A stretch of 32,583 nt of DNA from Opitutia bacterium (GCA_003142955.1 PLOH01000154.1:3253-35835), one strand, 5' to 3'. Counted from the first letter of the stretch, positions 1-9,081 are shown. The notes: generated by a model from the sequence alone, not told the origin. Translations and numbers: made by a program.

Positions 1-1847
1 ACGCCCATCGCCCCCACGCAGTTCTCGCCCGCGAGCAGCGGCAGGTAGAACCCCTCGGCGGCGGGCAGCGTGTCGGTGAACCGGCCGGCGACTTTGCGGT
101 TGCGAAAAACCCAGGCGGCCACGCCCTGCTCCTTCTCATTGGCGACATAGGTGGCCGACGGATGGAGCACCAACCGGCCGGGCTGGGCTGGATCCACCGT
201 GAAGATTGCCAGGCGCGCGCCAAACAGCTCCTGCACCTGGGCGGCGGCGTTGCGCAACACCTCGTCGGCGGACCGGGCGACGGCGACGGCCCGGGTGAGC
301 TGGTAAAGGGCGGTCGCGCGTTGCTCCCGCTGGCGCTGGTCGCGTTCCTGGGCGCGCAGCCGGCCCGTGAGGCGGCCGGTAACGAGTGCGATGACGAAGA
401 AAATCCCAAACATCAGGCCGTCTTCGAACTTGTCGATCCGGAAGGTGAAGATGGGCGGGATGAAGAGGAAATTCCACGCCAGGGCGCTGAGCGTGGCGGC
501 GACGAAGATCGGTCCCTGCCCGACGAAGAGCCCGAGCAGGACGACCGCCATGAGGTAAAACAGCGAGATGGCGGTGTAGCCAATCCAGCCCTGGACCGCC
601 AGACCCGCCAAGGTCAGGCCGAAGACCGTCAGCAGGGCCGTCACGTACTCACGAGGCTGAGACGCCGAGGAGACGGTCCATTCCCGCCACCGGCTGCGCC
701 CGCTCCGCGGTTCGGCGGGCACGACATAGACGTCGATCTGGCCGCTGCGGCGAATGAGCCGGTCGGCCAGGGAACCGCCGCGCAGGAAATCCAGGACGGG
801 CGACCCCCGCGATTTGCCGATGACGATCTGGCTGACATTGTGCTGCTGGGCGACGCGCACCAGTGTGCCGGCGACATCGCGATCGGGCACCACAACGATC
901 TCGGCGTTTAGCTCGCGGGCCAGGGCGAGATTCTCCTCCAGCAGCTTTCGCTCCTCCGGCGGGAGCGGTGTAGGGGGCTCGACGTTGACAGCGATCCATG
1001 GGGCGTCGAGGGCGTAAGCCATGCGGCGAGTCCAGCGGATCAGTCGCGTGGAGAATGGACTGGAGCCAACCGCCACGAGGAGCCGCTCGCCGCTGCGCCA
1101 GATGGCGCTGATCTGCCGGTCCGCGCGGAGCTCGCGGAGCTGTTTGTCCACCCGCTCGGCGGTCAGGCGCAGGGCGAGTTCGCGCAGCGCTGTGAGATTG
1201 CTGGCCTTGAAGAAATTGTCGGCGGCCGCAGCGGCGCGGTCGCCCAGGTAGACCTTGCCCTCCGTAAGGCGTTCCCGGAGTTGCGCCGGCGTCAGATCCA
1301 CCAACTGGATCTCGTCCGCCGCCTCGATCATCGAGTCCGGCACGGTCTCCCGCACGGCCACGCCGGTGATCTGGCGGACGGTGTCGGCCCGGCTTTCGAG
1401 ATGCTGGACGTTGAGGGTGGTGAAGACGTCGATCCCGGCGGCCAGCAATTCCTCTACGTCCTGCCAGCGTTTGACGTGGCGCGAGCCGGGGACGTTGGTA
1501 TGCGCGAGTTCATCTACGACGACCAGCCGCGGACGGCGTTTCAGCACCGCCTCCAAATCCAGCTCCCCCAATTGGGTGCCGTGGTACGCGATGATCTGGC
1601 GCGAAATGACTGGCAGCCCTTCGAGCAGGCGCTGAGTTTCCTCGCGACCGTGGGTTTCGACCAGAGCCACCACAAGGTCCATCCCCCCGGCGTGGGCCTT
1701 GCGTGCGGCCTCCAGCATCGCGTAGGTTTTGCCTACGCCGGGCGCCATGCCAAAGAAGACCTTTAGCCGTCCGCGGGTGTCCTTGGCTTCGGACCGTCGG
1801 ATGGAAGCGAGAAGGGCGTCGGGATCGGGTCGGGTGGCGTCGGGCAT
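1..1847 (-). CDS. kdpD: KdpD sensor kinase, N-terminal 615 residues (cut by window edge)
   Basis: This is the membrane histidine kinase of the Kdp K+-uptake system. The frame is open from ATG at 1847 to the window edge, so the catalytic end is missing. It opens with the KdpD N-terminal domain, with a Walker A GMAPGVGKT at residues 33-41 and a DELAHTN segment at 112-118. A universal-stress-protein-like domain follows at about 250-370. Four close hydrophobic segments at about 395-495 match the KdpD membrane bundle, and a GAF-like domain starts near 515. The DHp and ATPase domains and any partner kdpE would lie to the left, outside the window. It sits last in the minus-strand cluster, 205 bp after the 59-aa single-TM gene. 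Identification is secure; activity cannot be judged without the kinase domain. Confidence 0.95.
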   Translation of the reverse strand, partial: MPDATRPDPDALLASIRRSEAKDTRGRLKVFFGMAPGVGKTYAMLEAARKAHAGGMDLVVALVETHGREETQRLLEGLPVISRQIIAYHGTQLGELDLEAVLKRRPRLVVVDELAHTNVPGSRHVKRWQDVEELLAAGIDVFTTLNVQHLESRADTVRQITGVAVRETVPDSMIEAADEIQLVDLTPAQLRERLTEGKVYLGDRAAAAADNFFKASNLTALRELALRLTAERVDKQLRELRADRQISAIWRSGERLLVAVGSSPFSTRLIRWTRRMAYALDAPWIAVNVEPPTPLPPEERKLLEENLALARELNAEIVVVPDRDVAGTLVRVAQQHNVSQIVIGKSRGSPVLDFLRGGSLADRLIRRSGQIDVYVVPAEPRSGRSRWREWTVSSASQPREYVTALLTVFGLTLAGLAVQGWIGYTAISLFYLMAVVLLGLFVGQGPIFVAATLSALAWNFLFIPPIFTFRIDKFEDGLMFGIFFVIALVTGRLTGRLRAQERDQRQREQRATALYQLTRAVAVARSADEVLRNAAAQVQELFGARLAIFTVDPAQPGRLVLHPSATYVANEKEQGVAAWVFRNRKVAGRFTDTLPAAEGFYLPLLAGENCVGAMG

Positions 1848-2052
1848 TGGACTTACTAGGCTCGCAAAATCGGTTGGCTGATCAAGGTTGAGCGGCTTGT
1901 CCTCAAGACGCTCTGGTCGCGTTGCCTATTCGACTGCGCTCAGGGTCCCGAGCCTGGTCGAGGGAGGGACAACGCGCGCCACCAGGGTCAGTCCAATCCA
2001 GGAGATTAAGCGAGGATGGCAAGTTGGCGGCCGGGAGGCAAACCCTGAAAGT

Positions 2053-2232
2053 TCAGCGATACAGCGCCCGAGGGTTCGTCGTCGGCGGCGGCCAGCCAAC
2101 GCGCGAGCCACCAGAGTACTGCCCGCCGAGAAGACCGAGGACATAGCCGGTGAACAATGCGGCCAGCGCCACGAGCACATAGAGCGAAAAACTCCAGCGG
2201 TCGTCGTCGCGAGGTGAGTTTGACGCATTCAT
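2053..2232 (-). CDS. 59-aa single-TM protein, Kdp-linked family (paralogue of 16593-16856)
   Basis: A short gene lies between kdpC and kdpD. It starts at ATG 2232, 30 bp after the kdpC stop, in the same direction. The product has a short charged N-terminus (PRDDDRW), one hydrophobic segment at about residues 15-36, then YVLGLLGGQYS and a proline-rich tail ending TTNPRALYR. The 87-aa protein of the second cluster carries the same layout: DD before the membrane segment, YVLGLIGDQSS, and PTNPR near the end. Two copies, one in each Kdp cluster, with the conserved block at the same relative place, argue for a real protein that works with Kdp. I know no named family. A role as accessory subunit or as link between pump and sensor is inference only. 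Confidence 0.7.
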   Translation of the reverse strand: MNASNSPRDDDRWSFSLYVLVALAALFTGYVLGLLGGQYSGGSRVGWPPPTTNPRALYR

Positions 2233-2261
2233 GAAAGGCGTCTTCTTCGTTGCCGCCGGAC

Positions 2262-2912
2262 TTACTTGCCGGAGGGAATTCGGTCCAGGGCGGTGTTTAG
2301 GAGAAGTACATTCACGCCGGGTTCGCCCAGAATCCCGAGATCCGGGCCGGCGGTACTTTGGGCGATCAACGGCTGGATCTGGGCAAGTGCCAGTCCGCGG
2401 GCGCGGGCCACGCGCGGCGCCTGAAGTTGGGCGTTGGCCAAGCTGATGTGGGGATCGAGGCCGCTGCCGGAACGGGTGACGGCATCAGCGGGGACCGGAA
2501 CGTTGTCCGTCAGCCCATTGGACGCGCGGTACGCAGCGACCAGATCCTTGATGCCGTCGAAGTTTCCGGGGTCGTTGACGTCCTTGCCGCTGGCATCCTT
2601 GGCGTGGCTGCCGTTGGCCAGTTTGGCGCTGGTCGGGCCGAGGTTGGTGCCACCGGAGCTGGTGGCGTCGAAGCCCGTGCCGGCAGCCGAGGGTCGGGGT
2701 TGGAAATACTTGTCGCTGCTGAAGTTCTGGGCGAGCAGCGCGGAGCCGCGCACCGTGCCATTCGCGTCGACCAGCAGGCTGCCGTTGGCCTTGGCCGGGA
2801 ACAGAACTTGTGCGCCTGCCCAGACCGCCAGCGGATAGGCGCCGCACAGGAGGACAACCAAGACGAGCGTGAGCAGCAGGGAGGTTTTGAATTCGGCGAG
2901 GAAGTTTTTCAT
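2262..2912 (-). CDS. kdpC: KdpC, K+-transporting ATPase subunit C (cluster 1)
   Basis: KdpC is the single-pass subunit that stabilises the KdpFABC complex and supports nucleotide binding to KdpB. The 216-residue product is somewhat longer than E. coli KdpC (about 190). It has one N-terminal membrane segment (residues 9-33) and an outward domain with the family blocks [25 protein letters not shown] and VNVLLLN. The ATG overlaps the kdpB stop by four bases (ATGA), so the two are translationally coupled. The central region contains a Ser/Gly/Asp-rich insertion (about 95-130) relative to the cluster-2 copy. No defect is visible. Confidence 0.96.
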   Translation of the reverse strand: MKNFLAEFKTSLLLTLVLVVLLCGAYPLAVWAGAQVLFPAKANGSLLVDANGTVRGSALLAQNFSSDKYFQPRPSAAGTGFDATSSGGTNLGPTSAKLANGSHAKDASGKDVNDPGNFDGIKDLVAAYRASNGLTDNVPVPADAVTRSGSGLDPHISLANAQLQAPRVARARGLALAQIQPLIAQSTAGPDLGILGEPGVNVLLLNTALDRIPSGK

Positions 2913-4951
2913 ACGAGATGGATGGCGTTGATGAGGACATCGATAAGCTTGATGCCGATGAAGGGGATGAGGATGCCGCCAAAGCCATAGATAAACAGGT
3001 TGCGCCGGAGCATGGCGGCGGCGCCGATCGGACGGTAAGCGACGCCCCGCAGCGCGAGCGGAATCAGCGCGACGATGATGAGCGCGTTGAAGATGACGGC
3101 GCTCAGAATTGCGCTCAACGGGGATGCCAGGCCCATGATGTTGAGCGGAGCAATCGCGGGGAACACGCCGACCAGCATCGCGGGAATGATGGCGAAATAT
3201 TTCGCCACATCGTTGGCGATGCTGAACGTGGTCAGCGCCCCGCGGGTGATCAGGAGCTGTTTGCCGATCTCGACGATATCGAGCAGCTTTGTCGGGTTCG
3301 AGTCGAGGTCGACCATGTTGCCGGCCTCCTTGGCCGCCTGCGTGCCGGTGTTCATGGCCACGCCAACATCGGCCTGCGCGAGCGCCGGAGCGTCGTTGGT
3401 GCCGTCGCCCGTCATGGCGACCAGGTGCCCGGCGCTCTGCTCCTCGCGGATGCGGCGGAGCTTCATCTCCGGGGTGGCCTGAGCCAGGTAGTCGTCCACG
3501 CCGGATTCGGCGGCGATGGCGGCGGCGGTGAGCGGGTTGTCGCCGGTGATCATCACGGTGCGGATGCCCATGGCGCGGAGCTGGCCGAAGCGCTCCTTGA
3601 TGCCGCCTTTCACCACGTCCTTGAGGAAGACAACGCCGAGTACCTCGCGGTCCTCGGCGACGACCAGCGGCGTGCCGCCTTCCCGGGCGATGGCGTCAAC
3701 CGCGCCGGCCACGGCTGAAGGATACTGACCACCTTGGTTCTCGACCCAAGCCCGGACGTTCTCTGCCGCGCCCTTACGGATCGAGCGGGCGGGCTGGCCG
3801 TCGATGGCGGCAAGATCCACGCCGCTCATGCGGGTCTGGGCGGTAAACGGCACAAACTGGACGTGGGGCGCGGCGAGGTCGCGCCCGCGCAAGTTGAATT
3901 CCTCTTTGGCGAGCACCACGATGGACCGGCCCTCGGGCGTCTCGTCGGCCAGTGAGGCCAGTTGCGCGGCGTCGGCCAGGCGGGAAATCGCTATACCTGG
4001 AGCTGGTAAGAACTCAGTGGCCATGCGGTTGCCGAGCGTGATGGTGCCGGTCTTGTCCAGCAGCAGCACATCGATATCGCCCGCGGCCTCGACGGCCCGC
4101 CCGCTCATGGCGAGCACGTTGCGTTGGAGCAGGCGGTCCATGCCCGCGATGCCGATGGCGCTGAGCAGGCCGCCGATGGTCGTCGGGATCAAGCAGACGA
4201 GAAGCGCGATCAAGGCCGTGATCGAAAATCCGACGCCCGCATAGATGCCGTAGGGCTTGAGCGTGATGATGACCAGCAGGAAGATGAACGTAAGCGCCGA
4301 GAGCAGGATCGTGAGGGCGATTTCATTGGGGGTCTTTTGGCGCGTCGCGCCTTCCACCAGGCTGATCATGTGATCGAGGAAACCTTCGCCGGGGTCGGCG
4401 GTGATGCTGATCAGCAGCTGGTCGGAGAGCACCCGCGTGCCGCCGGTCACGGCGCAGCGGTCGCCGCCAGCCTCCCGGATAACCGGAGCTGATTCGCCGG
4501 TGATGGCTGATTCGTCCACCGAGGCGGCCCCCTCAACGACGTCGCCGTCGCCGGGAATCTGTTCGCCGGCGACCACGCGCACAACGTCGCCTTTTCGCAG
4601 CTCCGTGGCATCGACCTGTTCGAAGCCGCCGTCCTTGCGGCGGCGCTGGGCGACGAGTTGCCGGCGGGAGGCGCGAAGCGCCCGGGCCTGGGCCTTGCCG
4701 CGTCCTTCTGCCACGGCTTCAGCAAAGTTTGCAAAAAGCACGGTGAACAGAAGCCAGAGTGCGATCTGCAGGACGTAACCGAACGGCTCCTTCGAGGTGA
4801 AGAGCTGGAAGAAGGTGAGAATCGCGCCGACAAGCGTGACGAACATCACCGGGTTTTTGAGCTGATGGCGCGGATTGAGTTTCCGGAAGGAATCGGCAAT
4901 CGCCTTCAGCAGAATTTCACGGTCAAACAGGGAGACAGCCTTGGTGGACAT
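2909..4951 (-). CDS. kdpB: KdpB, catalytic P-type ATPase subunit (cluster 1)
   Basis: KdpB hydrolyses ATP to drive K+ uptake through KdpA. The 680 residues match the usual family length (E. coli 682). Visible motifs are TGES at 151-154 (actuator), DKTGT at 299-303 with the phosphorylated Asp299, KGAAE near 393, TGDN near 469, and GDGTND at 515-520. The membrane D581/K584 pair in NDVAKYFA corresponds to E. coli D583/K586, which couple ion movement to ATP. The TGES serine equals E. coli Ser162, a known inhibitory phosphorylation site. The gene starts 33 bp after kdpA and overlaps kdpC by four bases. All catalytic residues are present, so it should be functional. Confidence 0.98.
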   Translation of the reverse strand: MSTKAVSLFDREILLKAIADSFRKLNPRHQLKNPVMFVTLVGAILTFFQLFTSKEPFGYVLQIALWLLFTVLFANFAEAVAEGRGKAQARALRASRRQLVAQRRRKDGGFEQVDATELRKGDVVRVVAGEQIPGDGDVVEGAASVDESAITGESAPVIREAGGDRCAVTGGTRVLSDQLLISITADPGEGFLDHMISLVEGATRQKTPNEIALTILLSALTFIFLLVIITLKPYGIYAGVGFSITALIALLVCLIPTTIGGLLSAIGIAGMDRLLQRNVLAMSGRAVEAAGDIDVLLLDKTGTITLGNRMATEFLPAPGIAISRLADAAQLASLADETPEGRSIVVLAKEEFNLRGRDLAAPHVQFVPFTAQTRMSGVDLAAIDGQPARSIRKGAAENVRAWVENQGGQYPSAVAGAVDAIAREGGTPLVVAEDREVLGVVFLKDVVKGGIKERFGQLRAMGIRTVMITGDNPLTAAAIAAESGVDDYLAQATPEMKLRRIREEQSAGHLVAMTGDGTNDAPALAQADVGVAMNTGTQAAKEAGNMVDLDSNPTKLLDIVEIGKQLLITRGALTTFSIANDVAKYFAIIPAMLVGVFPAIAPLNIMGLASPLSAILSAVIFNALIIVALIPLALRGVAYRPIGAAAMLRRNLFIYGFGGILIPFIGIKLIDVLINAIHLV

Positions 4952-4984
4952 GGCAGAAGGTGGTGGAACGTGGAATTGCAGGGC

Positions 4985-6799
4985 TTAAAACAAGGTGCCG
5001 GCGTGCATCAGGTAGTGTTCGACCACCGGACCCATCGCGAGCGCTGGCAGGAACGTGAGGGCGCCCACCAGCAGCACCGTGCCGATGAGCAGCGCCATGA
5101 ATGTAAATCCTTCGCACTGGAATGTGCCCGCGCTCGCCGGGATGAGTTTCTTGCCCGCGAGGTTGCCGGCCAGCGCCAGGATCGGGACGATCATGAGGAA
5201 GCGTCCGAACAACATCGACAGCGCCGTCGTGGTATCCCAGTGTATCTCATTGCCGCTGAGTCCGGCGAAGGCGCTTCCGTTGTTGCCGACGCACGAGCTG
5301 AAGGCATAGAGGATTTCGCTGAAGCCGTGCGGGCCGGAGTTGTTCAGCCCCGCCTTGCCCCAATCGGCGACGGCGGCCCAGGCAGTGAATGAGAGAATGG
5401 TCGTCGACAGTACCATCAGCACGATCATCACCAGCTTCACGTCGTACGCCTCAATTTTCTTGCCGAGATATTCCGGCGTGCGGCCGACCATCAGGCCGGC
5501 GATGAACACGGCCAGCACCACGAAGACGAGCATGCCGTAGAGGCCGGCGCCAACGCCGCCGAAGATGACCTCGCCCGTCTGCATGTTGAACATGGGCACG
5601 AGACCGCCCAGGGGCGTGAAAGAATCGTGCATGGCGTTGACCGCGCCGCACGAGGCGTCGGTCGTGATGGTGGCGAAGAGCGCGGAACTGAAGATGCCGA
5701 AGCGCACCTCCTTGCCCTCCATGTTGCCGTCGGCTGCGGCCACGCCGAGTTTTTGATGGATGGGGTTACCGGCCGCCTCGGACTGCCAGGCAACGAACAC
5801 GCCCGTGAGAAACAAGATGAACATCGCGCCCCAGACCGCCCAGCCGTGCCGCTGGTTTTTCACGGTGCGCCCGAGATACCAGGTGAGCGCGCTCGGGATC
5901 GCGAAGATGGCGAGCATCTGGAGAAAATTGGAAAGTGGCGTGGGGTTCTCGAAGGGATGGGCTGCGTTGGCGTTGACGTAGCCGCCGCCATTGGTGCCGA
6001 GCATCTTGATCGGGATCTGCGAGGCCATCGGCCCCTGCACGATGGTCTGTGTGTCCACGACCTGGTCGACCATGACCGGTTTGCCGTCAGCTGTAGCGAC
6101 CGGTTTTCCCGCGTCGTCGGTCTTCTGGACTGAGGTGGTGTAAGACTCCAATGTCTTGGCCACCGTGTAGGGCTTGAAGTTCTGTATCATGCCCTGCGAG
6201 ACGAGCACCAGGGCGAGCACCAGGCAGATCGGGACAAGGACGTAATACGTGACGCGGACCACATCCACCCAGAAGTTACCGATGGTCTGCGCGGTGTGCC
6301 GTGCAATACCGCGGACCAACGCCGCAGCGATCGCAATCCCGGTCGCCGCCGAGGTGAAATTGTGCAACGTAAGGCCGACCATCTGCGAGAAATACGACAG
6401 AGTCGATTCGCCGCCGTAGAACTGCCAGTTGGTGTTGGTGGTAAAGCTCGCGGCGGTGTTGAAGGCGAGGTGCGGATTCACGCCAGGCAGCTTCTGCGGG
6501 TTGAACAGGGACTGAAAGGGCAGGAAGTCCTGATAGCGCAGGATGAAATAGGTGAGTAGCATGCCCGCGAGGCTGAACAGAAGCATGGAAACCGTGTAAC
6601 CCTGCCAGCCTTGTTCGCGCTCCGGGTCGATGCCGCACACCCGATAGGTTGCGCGCTCGATCGGCTTGACAAGGCGGTCGAGCCACGTCTGGCCCTGCGC
6701 ATCGAGCACCTGCACGAGGTACAGCCCGAGCGGCTTGGTGATCAGGAGCAGGGCGCCGATGTAGAGCGCCAGCTGGGTCCAAGAGTTGAGGCTATTCAT
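4985..6799 (-). CDS. kdpA: KdpA, K+-selective channel-like subunit (cluster 1)
   Basis: KdpA selects and binds K+ at the outer face of the pump. The 604-residue product has about ten membrane segments and four pore loops. The filter segments are of classical type: TTNTNWQ (120-126), TNGGG before NANAAHPFENP, ASCGAVNAMHDSF, and [10 protein letters not shown]. It is longer than E. coli KdpA (557) mainly because of a hydrophilic insertion before the second pore loop that contains two GKPV units. The gene lies 65 bp after kdpF and 33 bp before kdpB. Its filter differs from that of the second KdpA in this window. Confidence 0.97.
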   Translation of the reverse strand: MNSLNSWTQLALYIGALLLITKPLGLYLVQVLDAQGQTWLDRLVKPIERATYRVCGIDPEREQGWQGYTVSMLLFSLAGMLLTYFILRYQDFLPFQSLFNPQKLPGVNPHLAFNTAASFTTNTNWQFYGGESTLSYFSQMVGLTLHNFTSAATGIAIAAALVRGIARHTAQTIGNFWVDVVRVTYYVLVPICLVLALVLVSQGMIQNFKPYTVAKTLESYTTSVQKTDDAGKPVATADGKPVMVDQVVDTQTIVQGPMASQIPIKMLGTNGGGYVNANAAHPFENPTPLSNFLQMLAIFAIPSALTWYLGRTVKNQRHGWAVWGAMFILFLTGVFVAWQSEAAGNPIHQKLGVAAADGNMEGKEVRFGIFSSALFATITTDASCGAVNAMHDSFTPLGGLVPMFNMQTGEVIFGGVGAGLYGMLVFVVLAVFIAGLMVGRTPEYLGKKIEAYDVKLVMIVLMVLSTTILSFTAWAAVADWGKAGLNNSGPHGFSEILYAFSSCVGNNGSAFAGLSGNEIHWDTTTALSMLFGRFLMIVPILALAGNLAGKKLIPASAGTFQCEGFTFMALLIGTVLLVGALTFLPALAMGPVVEHYLMHAGTLF

Positions 6800-6864
6800 G
6801 AGACAGAGGGGACTTTGTCATCTATTGCGTTGCACAAAGCATTAGAACAACGGGACGGCACGGG

Positions 6865-6948
6865 TCAGAATTTTTCCGGGCGGAGTACTGCGGCGACCAG
6901 ATAGAGGAGGAGGAGCACGGCGATCAGGCCGATGATCAGGTTTTCCAT
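6865..6948 (-). CDS. kdpF: KdpF, 27-aa stabilising subunit
   Basis: A 27-residue hydrophobic peptide starts at ATG 6948. It has one membrane segment (about residues 4-20) followed by the family ending AVLRPEKF. KdpF is the small lipid-like subunit that stabilises KdpFABC, and this length and the LRPExF end are typical. It stands directly upstream of kdpA in the same direction. No equivalent is visible before kdpA2, so this is the only KdpF in the window. Confidence 0.9.
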   Translation of the reverse strand: MENLIIGLIAVLLLLYLVAAVLRPEKF

Positions 6949-6982
6949 GGAAGGAAGCGGTTGAAGATTAGCTGGGAGGCGT

Positions 6983-7111
6983 TCAGCGCACCTTTTTGCA
7001 GAACCAGGCATAGGCAATCGCGAGTGCGAAGAACGCTAAGGTGACGCCAACGAAAACGAAGTCGCCGACGACGGGGGTGAGTTCGGCCAACGGGAAGGCG
7101 GATGAATTCAT
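6983..7111 (-). CDS. 42-aa single-TM peptide, first gene of Kdp cluster 1
   Basis: A small gene starts at ATG 7111 and ends 34 bp before kdpF. The peptide has a polar start, one hydrophobic segment at about residues 17-37 (DFVFVGVTLAFFALAIAYAW), and a basic end FCKKVR. Short peptides of the form DFxFxxxTxAFFAL..Y are, as I recall them, common just upstream of kdpF in several phyla and are usually annotated as hypothetical. It is the first gene after the predicted operator and -10 box, so it should share the cluster transcript. Function is unknown. Position suggests an extra small subunit or a leader peptide. Confidence 0.75.
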   Translation of the reverse strand: MNSSAFPLAELTPVVGDFVFVGVTLAFFALAIAYAWFCKKVR

Positions 7112-7136
7112 GCCTTCATCATAGCCGGGATTACTG

Positions 7137-7142
7137 ATTCTA
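7137..7142 (-). promoter_or_regulatory. Candidate -10 box of Kdp cluster 1
   Basis: TAGAAT on the minus strand lies 25 bp before the ATG of the 42-aa gene and 24 bp after the predicted response-regulator half-site. No good -35 hexamer stands at the normal distance, which fits an activator-dependent promoter. Assigned by eye only. Confidence 0.35.
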
Positions 7143-7166
7143 CCTAGTTAAGAGAATCTCCTAGGG

Positions 7167-7183
7167 CATTAAAAAGGCGTTAA
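7167..7183 (-). promoter_or_regulatory. Candidate KdpE-type operator, cluster 1 (11-bp direct repeat)
   Basis: Read on the minus strand, TTAACG (7183-7178) and TTAATG (7172-7167) are spaced exactly 11 bp. That is one helical turn and the geometry bound by dimers of OmpR/PhoB-family regulators, which include KdpE. The same pattern recurs upstream of kdpA2 and of the 87-aa gene. It lies 56 bp before the first gene of cluster 1. The match across three promoters is what supports the call. Confidence 0.6.
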
Positions 7184-7187
7184 CGCC
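7176..7187. repeat. Perfect 12-bp palindrome in the Kdp cluster 1 promoter
   Basis: GGCGTTAACGCC is fully palindromic and overlaps the distal half-site of the predicted operator. It has no real loop, so it is a poor terminator even though Ts follow on the minus strand. It could bind a dimeric protein or be chance. Confidence 0.4.
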
Positions 7188-7202
7188 CGAATGGCATGTC
7201 GG

Positions 7203-7218
7203 ATGCCGAAATCGGCAT
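7203..7218. repeat. Inverted repeat upstream of Kdp cluster 1
   Basis: ATGCCGA-AA-TCGGCAT has 7-bp perfect arms and a 2-bp spacer, 20 bp beyond the predicted operator. It resembles a dimeric regulator site. I see no second copy near kdpA2. Confidence 0.35.
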
Positions 7219-7479
7219 ATGCGGTTCATGTTCAATAGCCACTGGTTGTACTGACCGGTCTAGGGACCAATGTACTCTCTAGCGGATCGCCAACCGTGTC
7301 GCGCGCTACTTGGTATGCCCAAACCTGAAAGAAACTGGGCGTCGCTCCGCCGTGGATCGTTGAAAAGCTTCCGTCAACAGCGTCGTGTCCGGATGAAATC
7401 TTGATTCGGCCGACCCGCCGCACATGAAAACGCACATCGATTGTGAACTAATGGCCTCCGAAAAGACTTCGACGTATGC
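7219..7479. other. Intergenic DNA between Kdp cluster 1 and a decayed gene
   Basis: No convincing gene, RNA or repeat is seen here. The possible reading frames lack codon bias and family resemblance. Some of it may be the degraded front of the pseudogene that follows. Confidence 0.4.
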
Positions 7480-7640
7480 GTGGAAATCCATGTGGTTGTC
7501 CGGATCCGGGAAGCCAATATCCTCGCATTCGCTGCGCCGTGTGCATTGGGGTCGACATATGAATTGCTTTCGTGCGCGCGGTTATCGGCATGGTCGAGAC
7601 TGTGTGGTCGCTTGTGGTGTTGGGTCGATGGTAGCGAACT
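7480..7640 (+). pseudogene. Decayed copy of the 75-aa membrane protein gene at 18590
   Basis: One frame encodes ILAFAAPCALGSTYELL, aligning with ILAFAAACVLGSAYGFL of the intact gene. After a shift near 7555-7563 another frame encodes GMVETVWSLVVLGRW then a TAG stop (7632-7634), aligning with GLVEAVWSVVALRRWL. Nucleotide similarity is plain (GTGTGGTCG, GTCGATGGT-GCGAACT), and the TAG stands where the intact gene has TTG. The front is poorly preserved. This is therefore a frameshifted, stop-containing relic. Its position between the two Kdp clusters, with the intact copy after cluster 2, suggests the gene family travels with Kdp loci. Confidence 0.7.
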
Positions 7641-7811
7641 CGTCGGTGTTGATCTGCGGAACCCGTGTCCGATTGCCTCTTACGTTTTGGCCACCCGTGA
7701 ACGGAGCTCCCGCAACAGCAATCTCCGCTTCTAACATGTTTTCTGCTTCGGCCCGCTGCTTGCGTTGCGGAACACTGCAATGGAATCAATCCGGCCCCGA
7801 AGTGTCCTGTC

Positions 7812-8756
7812 TTATCGTGGGCTGATCGGCGCCCGGTTTGGCAGACCTACGATCGGCTCCTCTTCGAGGGCCTGTTCGAGGGAAGCCAAGGCATCCAGGC
7901 ACACCATCATGACCTTGCGCTTTTCACTCAAAGAGATGGTCAGGGAGCGGACGTTGGTATTCTCGCGAGAGAGTTTGAGGATTTGCGTTCTCAGTTCGGT
8001 GAACCGGGTATAACGCAACTTGGCAGTCAAGAGATCGCGGTTGCCCCCAAGGTGCGCGAGCGCAGCCAAGCCGTCCAGATTCTCACGCACCGTCTGGTCC
8101 TCTTTGGCCATCGTCTTTTCCATCTCGTCCATCTTCTGGTCGCTTTCCTCGGCGATATGCGGAGGAAGGAGAGCAAGAAGGCATAGTGCCGAAATCCGGG
8201 CGCCATCGGCCAGCCGCATGACTTTGATATCGTCCGCCGAAGGGGAATTCCCGCTCACCGCGATGACGCGAACAAGCGCCGCATCCATTTGCTTTAGCAC
8301 CTCGGCAGCCGGGCCAAACGCCAGACTGTAAGCCTTGAGGTTGGTGTTCTTGACCGCCAAGTCCAACAGGTCATTGTCGATACGCTGTAACTTCGCAAAG
8401 GCTCCGGAAAACTGGGCCAGAGAATCTCTTCCGTACTTGGTGCCGCCCGTTTTCAGCAATTGTTCCAACTTCTGACGTGCTCGCTCCACCGTGGCGGTCG
8501 CCGATCGGGCCTGATCGGCGTAGGTTTGAGAGTCTTCGTCAGTGATTGCCATGACGGCGCTCTTTTCCGCTTCGGAGGCCAATGTCACGGATAGCCGCAT
8601 TTGTTCCACCAATTCAACACGTTCGGCCTTGAAGGCCAATTGCGCCGCAGAACTCTGCAGCGTCCGGAAATGCAGCACCAACAGGATCATCGCGAGCAAC
8701 ATTGCCGCTCCGACTACCATCAAAAGAAAATCTCTTAAGCCAGGCTTCATACTCAC
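7812..8756 (-). CDS. Membrane-anchored helical-bundle sensor-like protein, no output domain
   Basis: The likely start is GTG 8756, five bases after AGGAGG (8767-8762); ATG 8750 is an alternative. An upstream ATG at 8798 lacks this site. The protein has one membrane anchor near the N-terminus (about residues 9-30) followed by about 280 mostly helical residues. The pattern recalls the four-helix-bundle ligand domains of chemoreceptors (4HB_MCP/HlyB type), but no HAMP, kinase or signalling domain follows. Two parts resemble each other: LLDLAVKNTNLKAYSLAFGP and ILKLSRENTNVRSLTISLSE, each followed by a helix ending in LDAL or MDAAL, which suggests an internal duplication. It lies alone between the two Kdp clusters. 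A periplasmic sensing or scaffold role is inference. Confidence 0.7.
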   Translation of the reverse strand: MSMKPGLRDFLLMVVGAAMLLAMILLVLHFRTLQSSAAQLAFKAERVELVEQMRLSVTLASEAEKSAVMAITDEDSQTYADQARSATATVERARQKLEQLLKTGGTKYGRDSLAQFSGAFAKLQRIDNDLLDLAVKNTNLKAYSLAFGPAAEVLKQMDAALVRVIAVSGNSPSADDIKVMRLADGARISALCLLALLPPHIAEESDQKMDEMEKTMAKEDQTVRENLDGLAALAHLGGNRDLLTAKLRYTRFTELRTQILKLSRENTNVRSLTISLSEKRKVMMVCLDALASLEQALEEEPIVGLPNRAPISPR

Positions 8757-8761
8757 GCTAT

Positions 8762-8767
8762 CCTCCT
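8762..8767 (-). promoter_or_regulatory. Ribosome binding site deciding the start at 8756
   Basis: AGGAGG on the minus strand is spaced five bases from GTG 8756 and 11 from ATG 8750. It lies inside the reading frame if the farther ATG 8798 is used, so the shorter start is preferred. Strong sites like this are rare in the window. Confidence 0.6.
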
Positions 8768-8798
8768 GCAGGTTGTGCCTCGGTGCGGATCGAGACAT

Positions 8799-9064
8799 TC
8801 CCGATCCGTCGCCGCGCTTCTGCGTTCAACAAGAACCTAATTTTCAGTCGATACGGACACAATGGATAAATGACCGGTCCACTGCGCCAGCAGAATATTC
8901 CCCGCCCTTAAGGAACGCCATAATCGCCTAAACTTCGCGCCGGGCGGGGGCAACCAACCAATCCATTGAATACTGTCACGCCTCCTTGGCTGGATCGCGA
9001 CAATCCGGAGCCGAGAGTTTCCGGACAGACCATGCGTAAATGAATATCAGAGGCAGCACCCCTC
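8799..9064. other. Divergent intergenic region before kdpA2
   Basis: This region separates the minus-strand sensor gene from kdpA2. I find no kdpF-like peptide, no c-di-AMP riboswitch pattern and no tRNA. TCCGGA occurs twice (around 9003 and 9020) as a weak hairpin. The operator described separately follows it. Confidence 0.5.
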
Positions 9065-9081
9065 TTAATGGTCTTTTAATG
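9065..9081 (+). promoter_or_regulatory. Candidate KdpE-type operator, kdpA2 promoter (11-bp direct repeat)
   Basis: TTAATG at 9065-9070 and again at 9076-9081 form an exact direct repeat of 11-bp period. The stretch TTAATGGTCTTTTAATGC closely matches the site before cluster 1. A possible -10 (TATGAA) begins near 9099. The kdpA2 start is 83 bp downstream. Confidence 0.6.

Noticed and set aside
7171-7187. GGCGTTAACGCC followed by Ts as a terminator
   Set aside because: The stem would have only four pairs with a TTAA loop, and it lies in a promoter region; an operator is more plausible.
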